A stretch of 64,000 nt of DNA from Brachyhypopomus gauderio (GCF_052324685.1 NC_135213.1:39271490-39335489), one strand, 5' to 3'. Shown: positions 49,561 to 63,470, counted from the first letter of the stretch. Notes: generated by a model not told the origin, from the letters alone. Program-made: numbers and translations.

Positions 49561-50601
49561 TTAAACTTTGCTTTCGTCAAAGAATGCTCCCTTAGCAGCA
49601 ATTACAGCATTGCAGACCTTTGGCATTCTAGCTGTTAATTTGCTGAGGTAATCTGGATAAATTTCACCCCATGCTTCCAGAAGCCGCTCCCACAAGTTTG
49701 ATTGGGTTAATGGGCACTTTTTTTGTACCATACGGTCAAGATGCTCCCACAACAGCTCAATAGGGTTGAGATCTGGTGACTGCGCTGGCCACTCTATTAC
49801 CGATAAAACACCAGCTGCCTGCTTCTTCTCTAAATAGTTTGTGCATAATTTGGAGGTGTGCTTTGGGTCATTGTCCTGTTGCAGGATGAAATTGGCTCCA
49901 ATCAAGCGCTGTCCACAGGGTATGGCATGGTGTTGCAAAATGGAGTGATAGCCTTCCTTATTCAAAATCCCTTTTACCTTGTACAAATCTCCCACTTTAC
50001 TAGCACCAAAGCAACCCCAGACCATCACATTACCTCCACCATGTTTGACAGATGGTGTCAGGCACTCATCCAGCATCTTTTCAGTTGTTCTGCGTCTCAC
50101 AAATGTCCGTCTGTGTGATCCAAACACCTCAAACTTTGATTCGTCTGTCCATAACACTTTTTTCCAATCTTCCTCTGTCCAATGTCTGTGTTCTTTTGCC
50201 CATATTAATATTTTTCTTTTATTAGCCAGTCTCAGATATGGCTTTTTCTTTGCCACTCTGCCCTGAAGGCCAGCATCCCGGAGTCGCCTCTTCACTGTAG
50301 ATGTTGACACTGGCATTTTGCGGGTACTATTTAATGAAGCTGCCAGATGAGGACCTGTGAGGCGTTGATTTCTCAAACCTGAGACTCTAATGTTGTCTTC
50401 TTGCTCAGTTGTGCAGCGGGGCCTTCCACTTCTCCTTCTACTCTGGTTAGAGCCTGTCTGTGCTCTCCTCTGAAGGGAGTAGTACACACCATTGTAGGAA
50501 ATCTTCAGTTTCTTGGCAATGTCTCGCATGGAATAGCCTTCATTTCTCAGAACAAGAATAGACTGTCGAGTTTCAATTGAAAGTTGTCTTTTTCTGGCCA
50601 T
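49561..50601 (-). CDS. Tc1 transposase, full-length open frame (346 aa), unit 2
   Basis: Same protein as 21934-22974, with M instead of T in GGNVMVWGC. M matches the usual family residue at that place, so unit 1 probably carries the derived change. All DDE residues and both helix-turn-helix parts are present. Confidence 0.9.
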   Translation of the reverse strand: MARKRQLSIETRQSILVLRNEGYSMRDIAKKLKISYNGVYYSLQRRAQTGSNQSRRRSGRPRCTTEQEDNIRVSGLRNQRLTGPHLAASLNSTRKMPVSTSTVKRRLRDAGLQGRVAKKKPYLRLANKRKILIWAKEHRHWTEEDWKKVLWTDESKFEVFGSHRRTFVRRRTTEKMLDECLTPSVKHGGGNVMVWGCFGASKVGDLYKVKGILNKEGYHSILQHHAIPCGQRLIGANFILQQDNDPKHTSKLCTNYLEKKQAAGVLSVIEWPAQSPDLNPIELLWEHLDRMVQKKCPLTQSNLWERLLEAWGEIYPDYLSKLTARMPKVCNAVIAAKGAFFDESKV

Positions 50602-50656
50602 TTTGTGAGTTTAATCGAACCAACAATTGTAATGCTCCAGATTCTCAACTAGCTTA

Positions 50657-51183
50657 GGGCGTACTCACACTAGGCACGGTTTGCTGGTTCCGTGCTGGGG
50701 CCCGGTTATCCCCCCTCCCCACTCCCCCTCTGGCCTGCACTCACACTGGCTTCAGCAACCCGGCCCGAGCACGCTTACGTCATCACAACGCCGCTTTATT
50801 TGGAAAAAAAGCGCGCTCGCACAACACTATGGAGTTCACGATTCTCTTTTTATTGTATTTTTGGAGTCGTTTTGGGAGTGCAGAAACACGGTGCAAGCAC
50901 AGATTTATCGATAATTTAACACAACGATTGTCTGCTAATCGCTTTGCCGCTATGACTGTTTAACGTGAGCATCGCATCACTGACGTCATGTTTGAGTTCC
51001 AGCTAAATGAACCAATCAGACGAGGCACCAAGCGGGCCCGGGCACGGATAGCGCTCACACTAGAAGCGAACCGTGCCCGAGTCCACATGAATCGTGCCCT
51101 GGCCCACCTCTTCAAGCGGGCCCGAGCACGGTTAACTGATCCGTGCCCGGGCCCGGATCACAGAGCCTAGTGTGAGTACGCCC
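50657..51183. mobile_element. Harbinger-like MITE, unit 2
   Basis: Same 527-bp element, ends and TTA target duplication as 23030-23556. Confidence 0.78.
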
Positions 51184-51392
51184 TTAAAGGAAGGTCAGTT
51201 TTATAGCTTCTCTAATCAGCAAAACTGTTTTCAGCTGTGCTAACCTACTTGCACAAGGGTTTTCAAGGGTTTTCTAAATATCCAATAGCCTCCTTACAGA
51301 GTTAGCAAACACAATGTACCATTAGAACACTGGAGTGATGGTTATTGGAAATGGGTCTCCATACATCTATGTAGATATTGCATTAACAACCA

Positions 51393-52309
51393 GGGCCCGT
51401 ATTTATCAAACTTCTTAGAGTGGAATTTTGGACTAAAGTGCTGAAAAATTCTTAGATTTGCTCCTACTCACAGAGTTAAGTGTAAGTGCCAGTTATCAAA
51501 ACTCTCAAGTATAAGAATCACTCTTACTCTCCCGAAAAGTTAAGACTGCTCCAGAGGACTCATAAGTTGTTAAGAGTTGCCACTAGGGGGCTGAGATGGC
51601 ACTGAGAAGACAGAGACGCGTGCGAACCTTCACACATTTCAATTTTATAGATATATAAATATGCACATAAATATGCACAATGCACAAATATGCACAATAA
51701 TTAGGCATTAGGATAAGCATGGGATTAAATTTTTTTGTTCTTCCTTTCATTTTTTTTCGTGCAAGATTGTAATATTCATGCTGCGATTTTAATACTTTAA
51801 TTTTAAGCTTTGACGTCTGCCTTGTCAGTTCTTGTATGTCATTTGGGAGTGAGTCCTCTGCCTTCAGACGCCCACTCTTCCTCCGGCCATGGAGGTGTTT
51901 GGAAGCGCTGTCAGAGAGGGAGGGGCAGATGGAGAATCTGCGCTCAAGCCAGCAGGGTCGGGAGCACCAGCAGCTTCTTTATTACTGACGGATGCAATAA
52001 TTTTGAAGTGATTTTACACTTAACTCTGTGAGTAGGAGCAAATCTAAGAATTTTTCAGCACTTAAGTCCAAAATTCCACTCTAAGAAGTTTGAAAAATAC
52101 AGGCCCAGCTTTGCGGCACAGCCAGGTGTCGTAAATCAGCTCTTAGACTGACACTTAAGAATTGCTCCTACACTTCGCTTAAAGTGAGACTGAGAGGCTT
52201 GATAACTAACCTTTAGTCTCAGCTTTTAACTAAGAATTATTTTAGACATAAGTCAATTCTTAGCAGCATTCTTAGGAGTAATTCTAAGAAGTTTGATAAA
52301 TACGGGCCC
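51393..52309. mobile_element. TIR element, unit 2, empty of Tc1
   Basis: Counterpart of 23766-26299. The site where unit 1 holds the Tc1 reads TATAGATATATAAATATGC here (about 51646), the uninterrupted target with one substitution. Confidence 0.68.
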
Positions 52310-52502
52310 AGACGTTTACAGCTAGAATAGTCATTTACCACATTAATAATGTATAGAGTGTATTTTTGATGCATTTAATGTTAGCAAAATAAAAAAAACT
52401 GCTTTTCTTTCAAAAATAACATTTCTAAGTGACCCCAAACTTTTGAACAGTAGTGTGTATATATATATATATATATATAATATCATAATGATTGTAACAT
52501 GG

Positions 52503-52815
52503 TCAAGTCAAATTTATTTATATAGTGCTTTTTACAACACATCACAAAGCAGCTTTACAATTGTATGGGTCCAGATCCCTAATGAGCGACAGAGGCAACA
52601 GTGGTGAGGAAAAACTCCCTATGATGGTGGGGATTAGGAAGAAATCTCGGGAGGACCAAGACTCAAAAGGGAACCCATCCTCCATTGGGCGGCCCACTAG
52701 CATAAGTCTGTATTTATAATCCAAATATAGTTCTATAGTTGCAGATGGTGAACCTCAGAGAGGAGTTGGCATCAGCGTGCCCTCTGTGGCAATGGTACAT
52801 CCAAACAAAATGAAG
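52503..52815. mobile_element. Dispersed L2-tail-like repeat, unit 2 half B
   Basis: Counterpart of 26483-26790. The preceding AT microsatellite is longer (52459-52480). Confidence 0.5.
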
Positions 52816-52944
52816 TTCATAGAATGCGTTTATCATTATTATTATTATTATGAAATGCCATATTATTTATAATCTCTCTAGGGCACAGGTTCGTTTACTA
52901 CACTTTCTGTAACGTACTAATCAGGCAGACAAGGATCCAAGTGC

Positions 52945-53995
52945 GGATAATAGCTGTCTTTATTGAAACAATGATCACAGAGCTATCAAACAGGTGAGGG
53001 TGCCATCTAGTTGCAGCTCCATTGAATCCCCTGTGGTTCTTTGGCCTAAAGAGAGAGAGGAGAAAAAGACAGGAGAAAATGATTATTATGAGTATTGATG
53101 TGATATGAATTTGAATTTGTTGCACATCCTTGGTTGTTTTTTTATACGTGTAATGAGTGTATACGTATCCAGTAAGTGTTCTCTTATACTGTGTATTCAC
53201 CCACTATGGGATATGTATATGGGTAGACAAAACTGAGTTGTCATGTGTGAGGAGTAAACTCACATCACTCTGCAGGCACATTTTGAGGCAGACCAGTTCA
53301 TCAGAACCAAACAGGGCAAGACTAGGCTGAGAGCAGATGCTGTTTGCACCATTTTTGTGCATCGCCCCGCACTCAGAAAGAGGAAGCCCCCTGCACAATA
53401 CGAAATGACAGAAAGAAGAAACGGTTAAAAGATGGTCAGCTTGGAAGCAAGAGCCAATCCACAAAGGTGAAAAACAACTCCAGTAGCCGAGCTTCAAAAT
53501 CCAACAACCCCCAAACAGCTCAAAATGTGCCATCAAGCCCATTAGACAGAAACATTTGGACTAATCATTACTCCTACAAGTAAATCTGCTTATTAAGAGG
53601 TGGATAATTCACTAAAATGCTTTAATTCACATTTTAACGCACATGTTAATTTGATTCTGATGTCCTTATAATACACAATCAGATTTTTTAAGCGTACTAA
53701 CCTGTAAAAGTGTATCACAGATGGTCCACTGGTCCAGCTTGACTGCGCTGCTCGTATTTGCTGTAATCAAACGGGTTCGTTGGAGTGAACGGAGATGGCG
53801 CGACTCTCTCGCTATATGGTTCTGGTTCAGAGGGACTAGGCAAGGGACGAGGTCTAGGAGGAGATCAGAGGTCGGTACACGGGGAAAGCAGTAAGACGGA
53901 GAGACCGCTCGATACGTGGCATGGCACCAATACTTCACAAGAAGAGTGAGGGGGAAGATTAAATAGTTGCGATGGGGAGGCGCGATGAGCGGCAG
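52945..53995 (-). other. Spliced-looking region downstream of cc, unit 2 half B
   Basis: Counterpart of 26925-27965, with the same splice-like borders and polyA signal. Retention of the GT/AG borders in all four copies is the main argument for transcription. Confidence 0.42.
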
Positions 53996-54044
53996 GTGAA
54001 CCGCATCTACACGGAGATCATGTGCGGTTCCTCACACTTTCACT

Positions 54045-54683
54045 TCAGTGCTTGAACCATTTTCGCCATATGCTCCTCCACCATCGTCCCAGAGTTCTCT
54101 TCTCAGAGCCCTCAGGTTTTCCGTCTTTCTTCACAAACGCTCTAGCCACCATTTGCTTCAGGCGGCATGAAGCCTTATTCCTTCTCAACTCTTCTTCTAG
54201 CTCCCCCTTTATCTTTTCATTCTCCTTCATCTTTTGTCTAAGTTCTTCTACTTCACTCAGTCGTGCCTTTTCGTTTTCCTGGTAGAAGAAGATCTCGTGC
54301 CTAAGCTTGATCTTCTCCAGCTCCTCCCTCGCTGTGTACTCGGCCAACCTTCTCGTCTCCTTTATACACTCCTCCTCCATTAGCTTCCTCTCCTCTTCAA
54401 CCACCCTCTTTTCATCCTCCAGTTCCTTAAGTCTGTTCTTCATTTCTTCTCTCTCTCTTGCCCACTCCTTTTCCATCTTCTTGTACTCACTGACCATCTC
54501 TCTGTTTTTTATCATCTCTGTTTCTACTTGATCTGTGGCTTTATTAATCCTGGATATCATATTTTCAATTGTCATCTTGAACATCTCCTCCTGTTCATTC
54601 AGCGTCTGTGTGTAATCCTTTGTTTGTTCCTCACTTCTTTTCAGAATTTCACTTTCCATCTCAGTTTGTATACTGCAGTCCAT
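54045..54683 (-). CDS. cc coiled-coil protein, long form, unit 3 junction copy
   Basis: This 212-codon frame is almost identical to 28013-28651, with differences such as TLNEQEE for TLSEQEE and NREMV for NREIV. It is head to head with gene X of unit 3. As in the other copies, the coding sequence is one exon. Predicted coiled coil covers most of the chain and the last 15 residues are basic and aromatic. Confidence 0.65.
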   Translation of the reverse strand: MDCSIQTEMESEILKRSEEQTKDYTQTLNEQEEMFKMTIENMISRINKATDQVETEMIKNREMVSEYKKMEKEWAREREEMKNRLKELEDEKRVVEEERKLMEEECIKETRRLAEYTAREELEKIKLRHEIFFYQENEKARLSEVEELRQKMKENEKIKGELEEELRRNKASCRLKQMVARAFVKKDGKPEGSEKRTLGRWWRSIWRKWFKH

Positions 54684-54810
54684 CTTCTTTCTTATAACTC
54701 TCCACTGTCCACTACTGTATTAATTAGTTGTATGTTCAGCTGTGATGCTGTACAGTCTTTCCTTTTTCTCAACAAATATCACACTGGTGTCGACTGCCTT
54801 GACGTGCGGC

Positions 54811-54950
54811 CTTATATACGTTCGGTTATGTTGTGTTATGTCGTTACTATAGAAACGGAATTCTACTACTTACCAACGTTATGCTAAATTTCCTTCGGGA
54901 TCAATAAAGTATGTATCTATCTATCTATCTATCGATGTATTGTGACGTCA
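54811..54950 (-). promoter_or_regulatory. cc promoter, type A, unit 3 copy
   Basis: The TATA box is at 54811-54819 and the CRE at 54943-54950. The same retroelement tail separates them, but with only about five TATC repeats, giving an intermediate spacing. Confidence 0.5.
54884..54934 (+). mobile_element. Retroelement 3' tail, unit 3
   Basis: Same insertion as 28852-28954 with only about five TATC units. Confidence 0.65.
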
Positions 54951-55488
54951 TTTCGATTAATCAATTCATAACATCTAAGTAAACAAAAACATACTGTGGT
55001 TATACAAAAAATATATATATATTACTTTATTCAGTAATAGTTATTCCTTTTTAATAATAAGTTCATTATTATACATTTATTTTTTTTAAGAAAAAAATTT
55101 AAAAATATGCAGAAGTACCACAATAAACCGCAGCATGAATGAATTTACATTTGAGACTGTTCGTATCTACTGCCATTTTAATTTGGGCAAATTAATTCTA
55201 CTTTAAATAATACATTGAAATAAAGGAGTAATGAGATGGAATTGAATGAATTACATTAGAAAAGGAGCACCCTGGCAGCAAAGTAGATACCTGTCACGTT
55301 TTTTATTTAAAAATAAGGAAAATTTTCCGCTGGTCGCTGCGATCATTCCCTCCAGCCCAATCAAGGTCCAGGACCCCTTATATTTTACACGACGTCTTCA
55401 CTTTTTTGATAGAAACACCTTCTCTCTCGTTACATTCATCCATCTCTGATTAGTTTTTCGGGTTTGTTGTTCCCGCTGTCAGCGCTAA

Positions 55489-55538
55489 TCTCGCGAGAAC
55501 TGACACTCGGGCTACTGCAGGTTGCCATTCTCGCGAGA
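55489..55538 (+). promoter_or_regulatory. TCTCGCGAGA pair, gene X promoter of unit 3
   Basis: Both elements are perfect with 40-bp spacing. Preservation in all three gene X copies suggests that promoter function outlasted the coding damage. Confidence 0.58.
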
Positions 55539-55591
55539 CTAGCGACATAGTTCAGTTTGGAGAGGCGCTTGAATGCTTTTAAGATTTATAC

Positions 55592-56426
55592 TAGGTATGC
55601 TGACGAACCAACGTTCGATGCGAAAAATTCTGGCTCAGTAATGTGTTCCAAACTACGTTGTACTTTTGTAAAGGTGTCATATAACATCACTCCTCACCGC
55701 CTAGCAGGTGTATGTTTTTTCCTGAATACTACTGTGACTTCGTCAAGCACAACCCAGCCAATCATCAGGCACTATTTATAGTCAACTCTGAGGCGATTTC
55801 AGGTCGGGAGACCAGCGAGAAGATACTTTGTTGTTTTCAAGCGGTCTGTTTTCTTCATCAACGCTCCGGACACCATCGAAATATATGTGGACCTAAAAAT
55901 ACAGCTTTTATCTCAATACTGACCAAATTTAATCGAAATCCGTGCAGGCGAAAGTATTTTACTAGACCGCGGAAAATAAGTAGTCATGATTGACATTGGC
56001 GTATCGAACGTCACGGTAGCGCAACTTTAGGCTAAAAGCGGCGTCTCGGTTTAACTCGTTCCCACAGTGTTTTCTTGAAATCGGTACTGATACCAGTGTT
56101 GTGTAGTTTAATCTCATTGTTTTCTGATATAACTTGTTGTTAAATGGTAATATAGTTAACATCACTTCGAATTAGATTATGATTATGATTAATTATTAAT
56201 TATGATTAATTAGAATTAGATTATGTGAATTTCAGTCACACGACTTCTATTGTAATTAATGTATTATATTTTAATGTGATACATGATATTATAAATATCA
56301 TAACTTTATCAATTCTCAACCAATTTTCAAAATCCAGGTATCATTTTAAAGGTATATTTCAGCTCTGTCTAGATATGTGATTCTTTTAAAGCTTGAGGCT
56401 GTTTGAAAATTTTGTCATCATACCTA
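55592..56426. mobile_element. Unclassified 835-bp TIR-flanked segment, unit 3
   Basis: Counterpart of 29607-30443, with a few substitutions and a small gap near 56022. Confidence 0.5.
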
Positions 56427-59400
56427 TATATACTATATTACAATACGGGAATTTACGGGAAAATATTAATACGGGAGGACATCGGGAAAGAGGGGTAAAA
56501 TATGGTAGTAGTTTCCCAGCCAAAACGGGAGAGTTGACAGGTATGCTCTATGCCAGGGGTGGGCAACCTTTGAGACATGGAGTGTAATGAGTGTGTGGCA
56601 CTATCAGCAAATAAAATTGGAGCGGGGGGGGGGGGGGGGGTAGCGAGTGTAAATTGTTAGGGGAGTGGAGGTGTAAATGGACACAAATTAAGTATTATAT
56701 CACGATCGATCGCCAAGTATATGCACACAAAGACAGGACTGAAACGAGTCTTGATCACATGGGTGGACAAGTCAAGCCTCATCTGACAATGTGAAATATG
56801 GGAAATCTGATCTATAATGTGTGTTCACAAATGTGAGAAATGTTTGATTATGCACCAGTGAACTGAAGCCATTTGAATGTCTAGCATTACCTGAACCGCT
56901 CCATGTGTCTTCAGTTCAACTTCTTTTCAGGGTGTGTTGGGTCTGCAGGACTGATGGTTGCTAAGATCCTGCGGCGCGTGCGTCTGTGAATGTCAAGCGA
57001 TGTGTGCAGCTCAGTCCATCAGTCCCGCAGCAGGGTTGAGATCCAGACCCAAACCAACTGTGAGTATACGTGCTTCTTGATTCGTTAGGTCAAACAAAAC
57101 GAAAGATGATTTGATCATTGGTGTGTTTACACGATGCTCTAATGTGATAAAGGACGTTATAAACGACGTGCAAGCAGCTCTTAAACATGCACGTTCGCCT
57201 TTATTATATCCACTTTCATTTAGTTGGTAAACGTTTAGCTTCAAGAAGCAGCATAGTACTAACACGATACAGTGCGTAACTCTTAAGACATTTTGGTGGA
57301 TACACATGTGGGACTGGAATGTGTGAGCCTTTATTTCCCACCAGACCGGACCGCGTTTACTGGCGGGTCCCAGTTTGTTCCCCGGGCAACAGGCCACCAA
57401 CAGTCGCTCCAGCTCTCCAAACGTGTGTTTCAGCATAACAAACGAGCTAAAACCGAATAAAACATGAATGAACGACCCTTTAATTAGTTTGAAAATGATA
57501 CATTCACTACCCTACAGTTTGTTGGGTAAAAGTTATATTACAGAGGCTGTAATGTTGGGAAGTGCAGTTTCATGTTGTGTTTTTTGACTTGCGTGTTGTA
57601 GGTGATGGACGTTGGAAGCCACGGAGAAGCTGATGACACAGATGATCGCCTCTGTGCTGGTCTGAATGCTTGTCTTAGACTTTTACTCTGATTCTGGATC
57701 AGTCTTGTAGGTGTGGGTGGAGGTGCATGCACTTTAACTGAGCTTTAACTGAGCTTTAAAGGAGCCTGTCTATATACAAAGAACTGACGCTGTTGTTTAA
57801 GGTGCAGCGACTTCTAAATATAATCACACATTATTTTGATCCCAGATACCTCTGTGTTAACGTTCCATATTAACACTGTGTACTGCAGTAGTTCATGGGT
57901 TATAATCTGACCAATCACAACAGCAATGGAGTGTCTTTTCAGTCTTTCATTTTGATGTTAGTTTCTGCCTGTTCTCTGTTCTCAGATGGTGTTGAAGAGG
58001 TGACCAGTGGTTTCTGTCTGGACCCAGCTGCTCTCTGCAGAGACCACTGCGATCTCCTGCTTGACGCCATCGATGATCAGCTCAGTAGGCTGCAGGTCAG
58101 ATGGGAGGCCACTCACAATATTTCTTCCTTTCTGTTTCTTCATTGAAAAACTGCATTTCCAGCAATTAAATGAGTAAATGTTGATGTTGTGTAACACGTC
58201 ACAAAGTCACTGGCTCAACACTACAGTGATAACGCAGCTGAAGTGTTGGGAACCAGCGTGCAGACATATTCACGTGTGTCTGGCTCACGCACACCTGGCA
58301 CACCTGGTGAAGGCCTTGCTTGTCCAGTAAGGAAATAACACAATGTCTCTGGTTCCTAAAACTGGGACTAACCCCGTGACCTCCATAACAAAATGATAAA
58401 AGACATTTCTTTCAGGCAAAAGATCATTTGTTTGATCAGTTATATTAATACAAGGATGCTTTTGTGGGGTCTTATATCCCTGATTTGTGCCATATAGATA
58501 CAAGCAGAGAATATGATCATTTAACCAGCAAATGTGTTAAAATTACCTTGTACACTTGCAAAAAAAGCATGAATGTGAAGTGGGTGAGAATGAGGATATT
58601 TACTGCAAAAGTTAAATTTCTAAATTTACGCTAAATTTCTGTTGTGTCCCTAGACTCCCCCGACCAAATGGAGGGAACGGCAAGACGGAGAACTTTCTCC
58701 ACTCAGGTAGACTCAAGGCCTCTCAGGATCACGTTAGAAGATGGCGGTGGGCGTGGCCTGTGATCTGTGGGCGTGATCTGTGGGCGTGTCATTGGGACCA
58801 GTACCACGCTCATCACGTTTTCTCATGCTCTCACCTGTCTCACACCTGATTCAGCTCATTGAGCAGGTGTAGAACTCATCAACCTTTATGAGATGAGTGA
58901 GAATACAAAAATACACTGAGCTTGAGATCCAAGGACTCGGACTGGGAACCAGTGCCTTTCACTGGGTGTCAATTCTGCAGACTGTCCAGAATCTGGATAC
59001 TTGAAAATTTTTTATTTTAATTGGATTTTTTTTCCTCTGATTTTTGAAAATAAATATAATCTAAATCATTTTAGGATTATGCCCAAATTCAATATTTGTT
59101 TTAGGATATAGCACATGTGGTCTTTTTTATATCTTTAAAATTATTTTCAGTGCACCTCAGAAGCAGTAAGTCTATGATTAAAGACTCTGTCCTGAGCACC
59201 ACGCCCCCTCCCACTGGCAACACTACCTCCACGCCCAACGAGTCAAACTCTGACCTCCCGGACACTTCCACAGGTAAAACAGGCCGATAATGGTCCCGTC
59301 CCAGGGTGCAATGCCTCCTGTAACGCCGAACCGTTGCCTGTTTCCCTGCCGTTACAGAGGTCACTATAAACAGTGGAGCGAGGTGGCCAGCAAGAACGGG

Positions 59401-59523
59401 GCAGTGATCGTGTTCGCCTCTTTACTGCCCCCTCCTGGCAGACACTGGGAGCTGCAGGACCCGGTGGCTCGAAGACTGAGCAGTGTCTTTGGAGACTGGA
59501 ACGACTGCTGGGAACTACCATTG

Positions 59524-59591
<68 letters not shown>

Positions 59592-61159
59592 TTTCATCAT
59601 TACATTAAGACATTACAATATTTGTTATATTATTTATGTATGACACATTTCATAATTTTTTTTTTCATTTTATATTATTATGTATTTTTAAAGTGAAAGG
59701 TGAGGCAGATTATAGGCCCCGCCCCCCTGAGGGACGAACACAACACAACAACAGGACAACTGCCACTGTGGACAAACAGTACAAACAGTACAACAGTATA
59801 ACAAAGCTAAAATAGCATCTTTAATAGGTAACAGGGGAAGAGGAGGAAGAGGACGAGGAAGAGGAGGAGAGCGTGTGCACTGAAGACTTCAGCTCAAGAT
59901 TCAGAGATGTGATGCTGGACGTTCCAGTGCCACGTTCAACTGGAACAGGTATGCTGACCTCAGATCAGTTTCCAGTGACCATATAGATTAGGTCGATGGG
60001 GATGGGGGTGGGGTGGGAACTGGTCTCAGTTCAGCATAAGGAAACGAGCTTCTGCCCAGGATTCAAATGACCTACAGGCCTGTTGTGGGATGATACTCAT
60101 TTGAGTGTCCACAGATGTAATGGAGAAGTCTTAAAAGACTGGAGAGATTTTAATTATAATGAGTTGAACTGACAGGAATCAACCAGTAGGAGGCAGCATA
60201 GCTTTATGTACGTACCTTCTGAACTGGACCTTTATGAAATCATGATTTTCATTTAAAAGGGTGCAACAATCTCTTTAAAAATGTTGGGTTTTTTGTCAGT
60301 GGGGGACCGTAGGGGCACAGTTAATGTATTTGAGTTAACTCAAAGTCAAGTTAATGTAGCTGTTATTCTTGATGGTTCTGTCCTAAGCCACAGACAGTCT
60401 GAGCAGTGATACTGTACGCGTTACTGAAGCCCAGATGGCAGGATATCTGAGCACAACACACAACCCCAGTAGGCATTCTTCACAAACGCCCAAACCCAGA
60501 CCCCTAGCAGGTAGCTCCTGGCTTCATCTGTGAGCCAGACCTTCTCTGAGCTGTTTCTGTCGTTAAAATGAAGTAGATTTACTCATACTCACAGTGTCAG
60601 ACAACAATAATATAGAGTAAAAATATACAGTGCATCAGAATAAACCATTTTCAGTGCTGTAGACGTAGGTACTGTGTTCATATAGATCTCTGAGCTTCTG
60701 TAGTTCCTCTGAGGAGGACAGACTTGTTCACCACAGACAGCGATCTGGACTCGCTGCACACAGAACCGGTACTATGGCATATTCAGCATACGCTGAACAG
60801 ATGCTGTGTATAGTCTTGTGTTTGCTTCGGCATTAAAAGGCAGTGAACTTGTGAATTGCTTCAGAAAATGCAAAATGCATGAATATAATCACAATGCAAC
60901 TGAAACTGTAGACAAGCAGCGTGTGTCTGGGTTTGAGGGACCAGTTGTGTGGTTCTGACTCACTGTAACGACCTCCATGGTAGGCAGTGTGACCTCTGAC
61001 CTGAGTGAGTGCTACATTCTTGTGGAAGTTATATATGACATGTTTTATGAATCTGGATATGAGTTTACGAGCGTGAATGGCAGTGAAACCTCTCTGCTTG
61101 TGTGACGTTACAGCGTGGGAAGGTCAGAACGGATCCTGTGATGAAGGACAAACACTCAG

Positions 61160-63470
61160 GTAATAATAATAAATAATAATAATCTTTATTTGTATAGCAC
61201 CTTTCATACATACATGCAACTCAATGTGCTTTACAGTATAAATAAAAGAAACATAAAAAGGAGAAGACAAAAAGGAAATGTTAGAAGAAATTAAAGTAAA
61301 ATAACATAAAATGTAAAAAAGTAAAGTAAACAATATAATAAAAAAGTAAAGTAAATAAAACTAAAGTAAATATAAGAAGATAACAAAATATTAAAATTAA
61401 AGATAAAAAGAAATAATTAAATAAAGTGACAAATTATAAAATAATAGACTAGAGTTTCTTAACTAAAAGCAGATCTAAACAGAAATGTTTTGAGACTGTT
61501 CTTGAAACTATTCAGGGATTAAATGCCTCTGAGCTCTTCAGGAAGAGAATTCCAGAGCTTTGGGCCATAGTGTCTAAAAGCACCCTCGCCAATCTTTAAT
61601 CGGCATCTAGGAATCACCAGTAGATTACTGTTTGAAGACCTCAGAGACCTGACTGGAACATATCTAACCATCATTTCACTGAGGTAAAGAGGGGCAAGAC
61701 CATGAAGACATTTAAAAACCATGACTAGAACCTTAAAATCTATCCTAAAGCTGACAGGTAACCAGTGCAGTGAGTGGAGTGCAGGTGTAATATGATCTCT
61801 CTTTCACCTGTGGGTCAGAACCCTTGCAGCCGCATTCTGAACTCTCTGTAGGTGCGAAATAGAGCTCTTTGGAAGAGCAGACAGAACAGCGTTACAATAA
61901 TCTAGCCTTGATGTGATAAATGCATGGACAAGTTTTTCACTGTCAGCAGGAGTGAGCATATCTCGGACCTTAGCAATGTTTCGAAGGTGAAAATAAGCTG
62001 TCTTGTATGTAGTCATGATGTGTGATTTGAAGCTGAGCTCATTATCAAAGGTGACGCCCAGGTTCTTAACACATTGTCTGGCATTCAGATTCATTTGATT
62101 TAAATATTTAAACATCATTTCTTTGTGAATCACTGCCAAGAACAAGAACTTCTGTCTTCTGTTTATTTAATTGCAGAAAATTGTCAGACATCCATGTCTG
62201 TATATCATCTATGCAGTCAAACAGTGAGCAAATTGATTTTAGGGCCTTAGGTTCTAGAGAAATGTAAAGTTGAGTGTCATCTGCATATTGATGATAACTA
62301 ATACCATGTTTATTAATGATATGTGGTAACGGAAGCATATATAGGTTGAATAGTAACGGCCCAAGAATTGATCCTTGGGGGACGCCACAAGTTTTTTTTT
62401 GACGTGTGGAGGAAGAGGTACCTAATGCTACGTAGTAATCAAGCCCAGTTAGGTACGATCTAAACCAGTCTAAGACTAAGCCACTAAGGCCTACCCAGCT
62501 CTGTAGTCGATCAAGAAGAATTTCATGATCAACCGTGTCAAAAGCAGTGCTTAAATCCAGCAGAAAAAGGACTGAGAGTTTGCCTGCATCCGTATTCAAT
62601 CTCAAGTCATTTACTACCTTAACTAGGGCTGTTTCAGTGCTGTGGAGAGCTCTGAAACCAGATTGAAAAGTGTCATTTATTTGATTTACTTTTACATAAT
62701 CATTCAACTGGATTGACACAACTTTTTCAATGATTTTGCTAAGAAAGGAAAGGTTAGATATAGGTCGATAATTATTGAGAATTGTGGGATCAAGATTTCT
62801 GTTCTTTAATAGTGGTTTAACCGTTGCTGTTTTTAAAAAGTTAGGGAATTCACCCAATTGCAGAGACTGATTAACAATCGTTAGAACTTCATTTGCTAAT
62901 GAGCTCAGAACCTGCTTGAAAAAGCATGTAGGTAAAGGGTCCAGTTCACAAGTAGAGGATTTTAGTGATGAGATCACATCAAGTAGTGTTGTCAACTTCT
63001 TGGAAATAAGACATATTAAAGTTAGGCTGAGTAACTGATATAAGGGTTGATAGTCTATTAGTGCTTGTTGCTATGTTCTGCCTTATACTAGTAATCTTGT
63101 CCCTAAAAAATATTGCAAACTCATCACATTTTTCAACTGAAACAGTCTCAGGGAAGAAACAGGAGGTGGGGTTTACTAGCTGATCTATACTTCTGAACAA
63201 GACAGCCGAGTTATTATTTGATGAATGAATTAAGGTAGAGAAATAGTTTTTCCTTGCTGATTTCACTTCACTGTTGTAATTGTGCAATGTTGTTTTATAA
63301 ATATCAAAATGTACTTGCAATTCTGACCTTCACCAACGTCTCTCAGCCTGCCTACAATCTTGCCTAAATTTTACAATAGAAGGAGTGTAGATTAAACAGC
63401 GTGAATCTAATGTTATCAGACAAACTTGGGATACAAACTAAATCAATGAAAGTAAATCCAAAATATTGAT
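61160..63470 (-). mobile_element. L2-clade LINE, unit 3 copy
   Basis: It is nearly identical to the unit 2 copy, with a 295-codon RT stretch (62108-62995). Shared breakpoints in all three units show that the insertion predates the tandem duplication. Confidence 0.85.

Larger units (their letters stand above)
49398..52455 (-). mobile_element. Tc1 element with nested MITEs, unit 2
   Basis: Counterpart of 21771-26446 with the same inverted ends, but without the inner Tc1, so it is 3058 bp. It contains the Harbinger-like MITE at 50657-51183 and the TIR element at 51393-52309. Confidence 0.85.
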
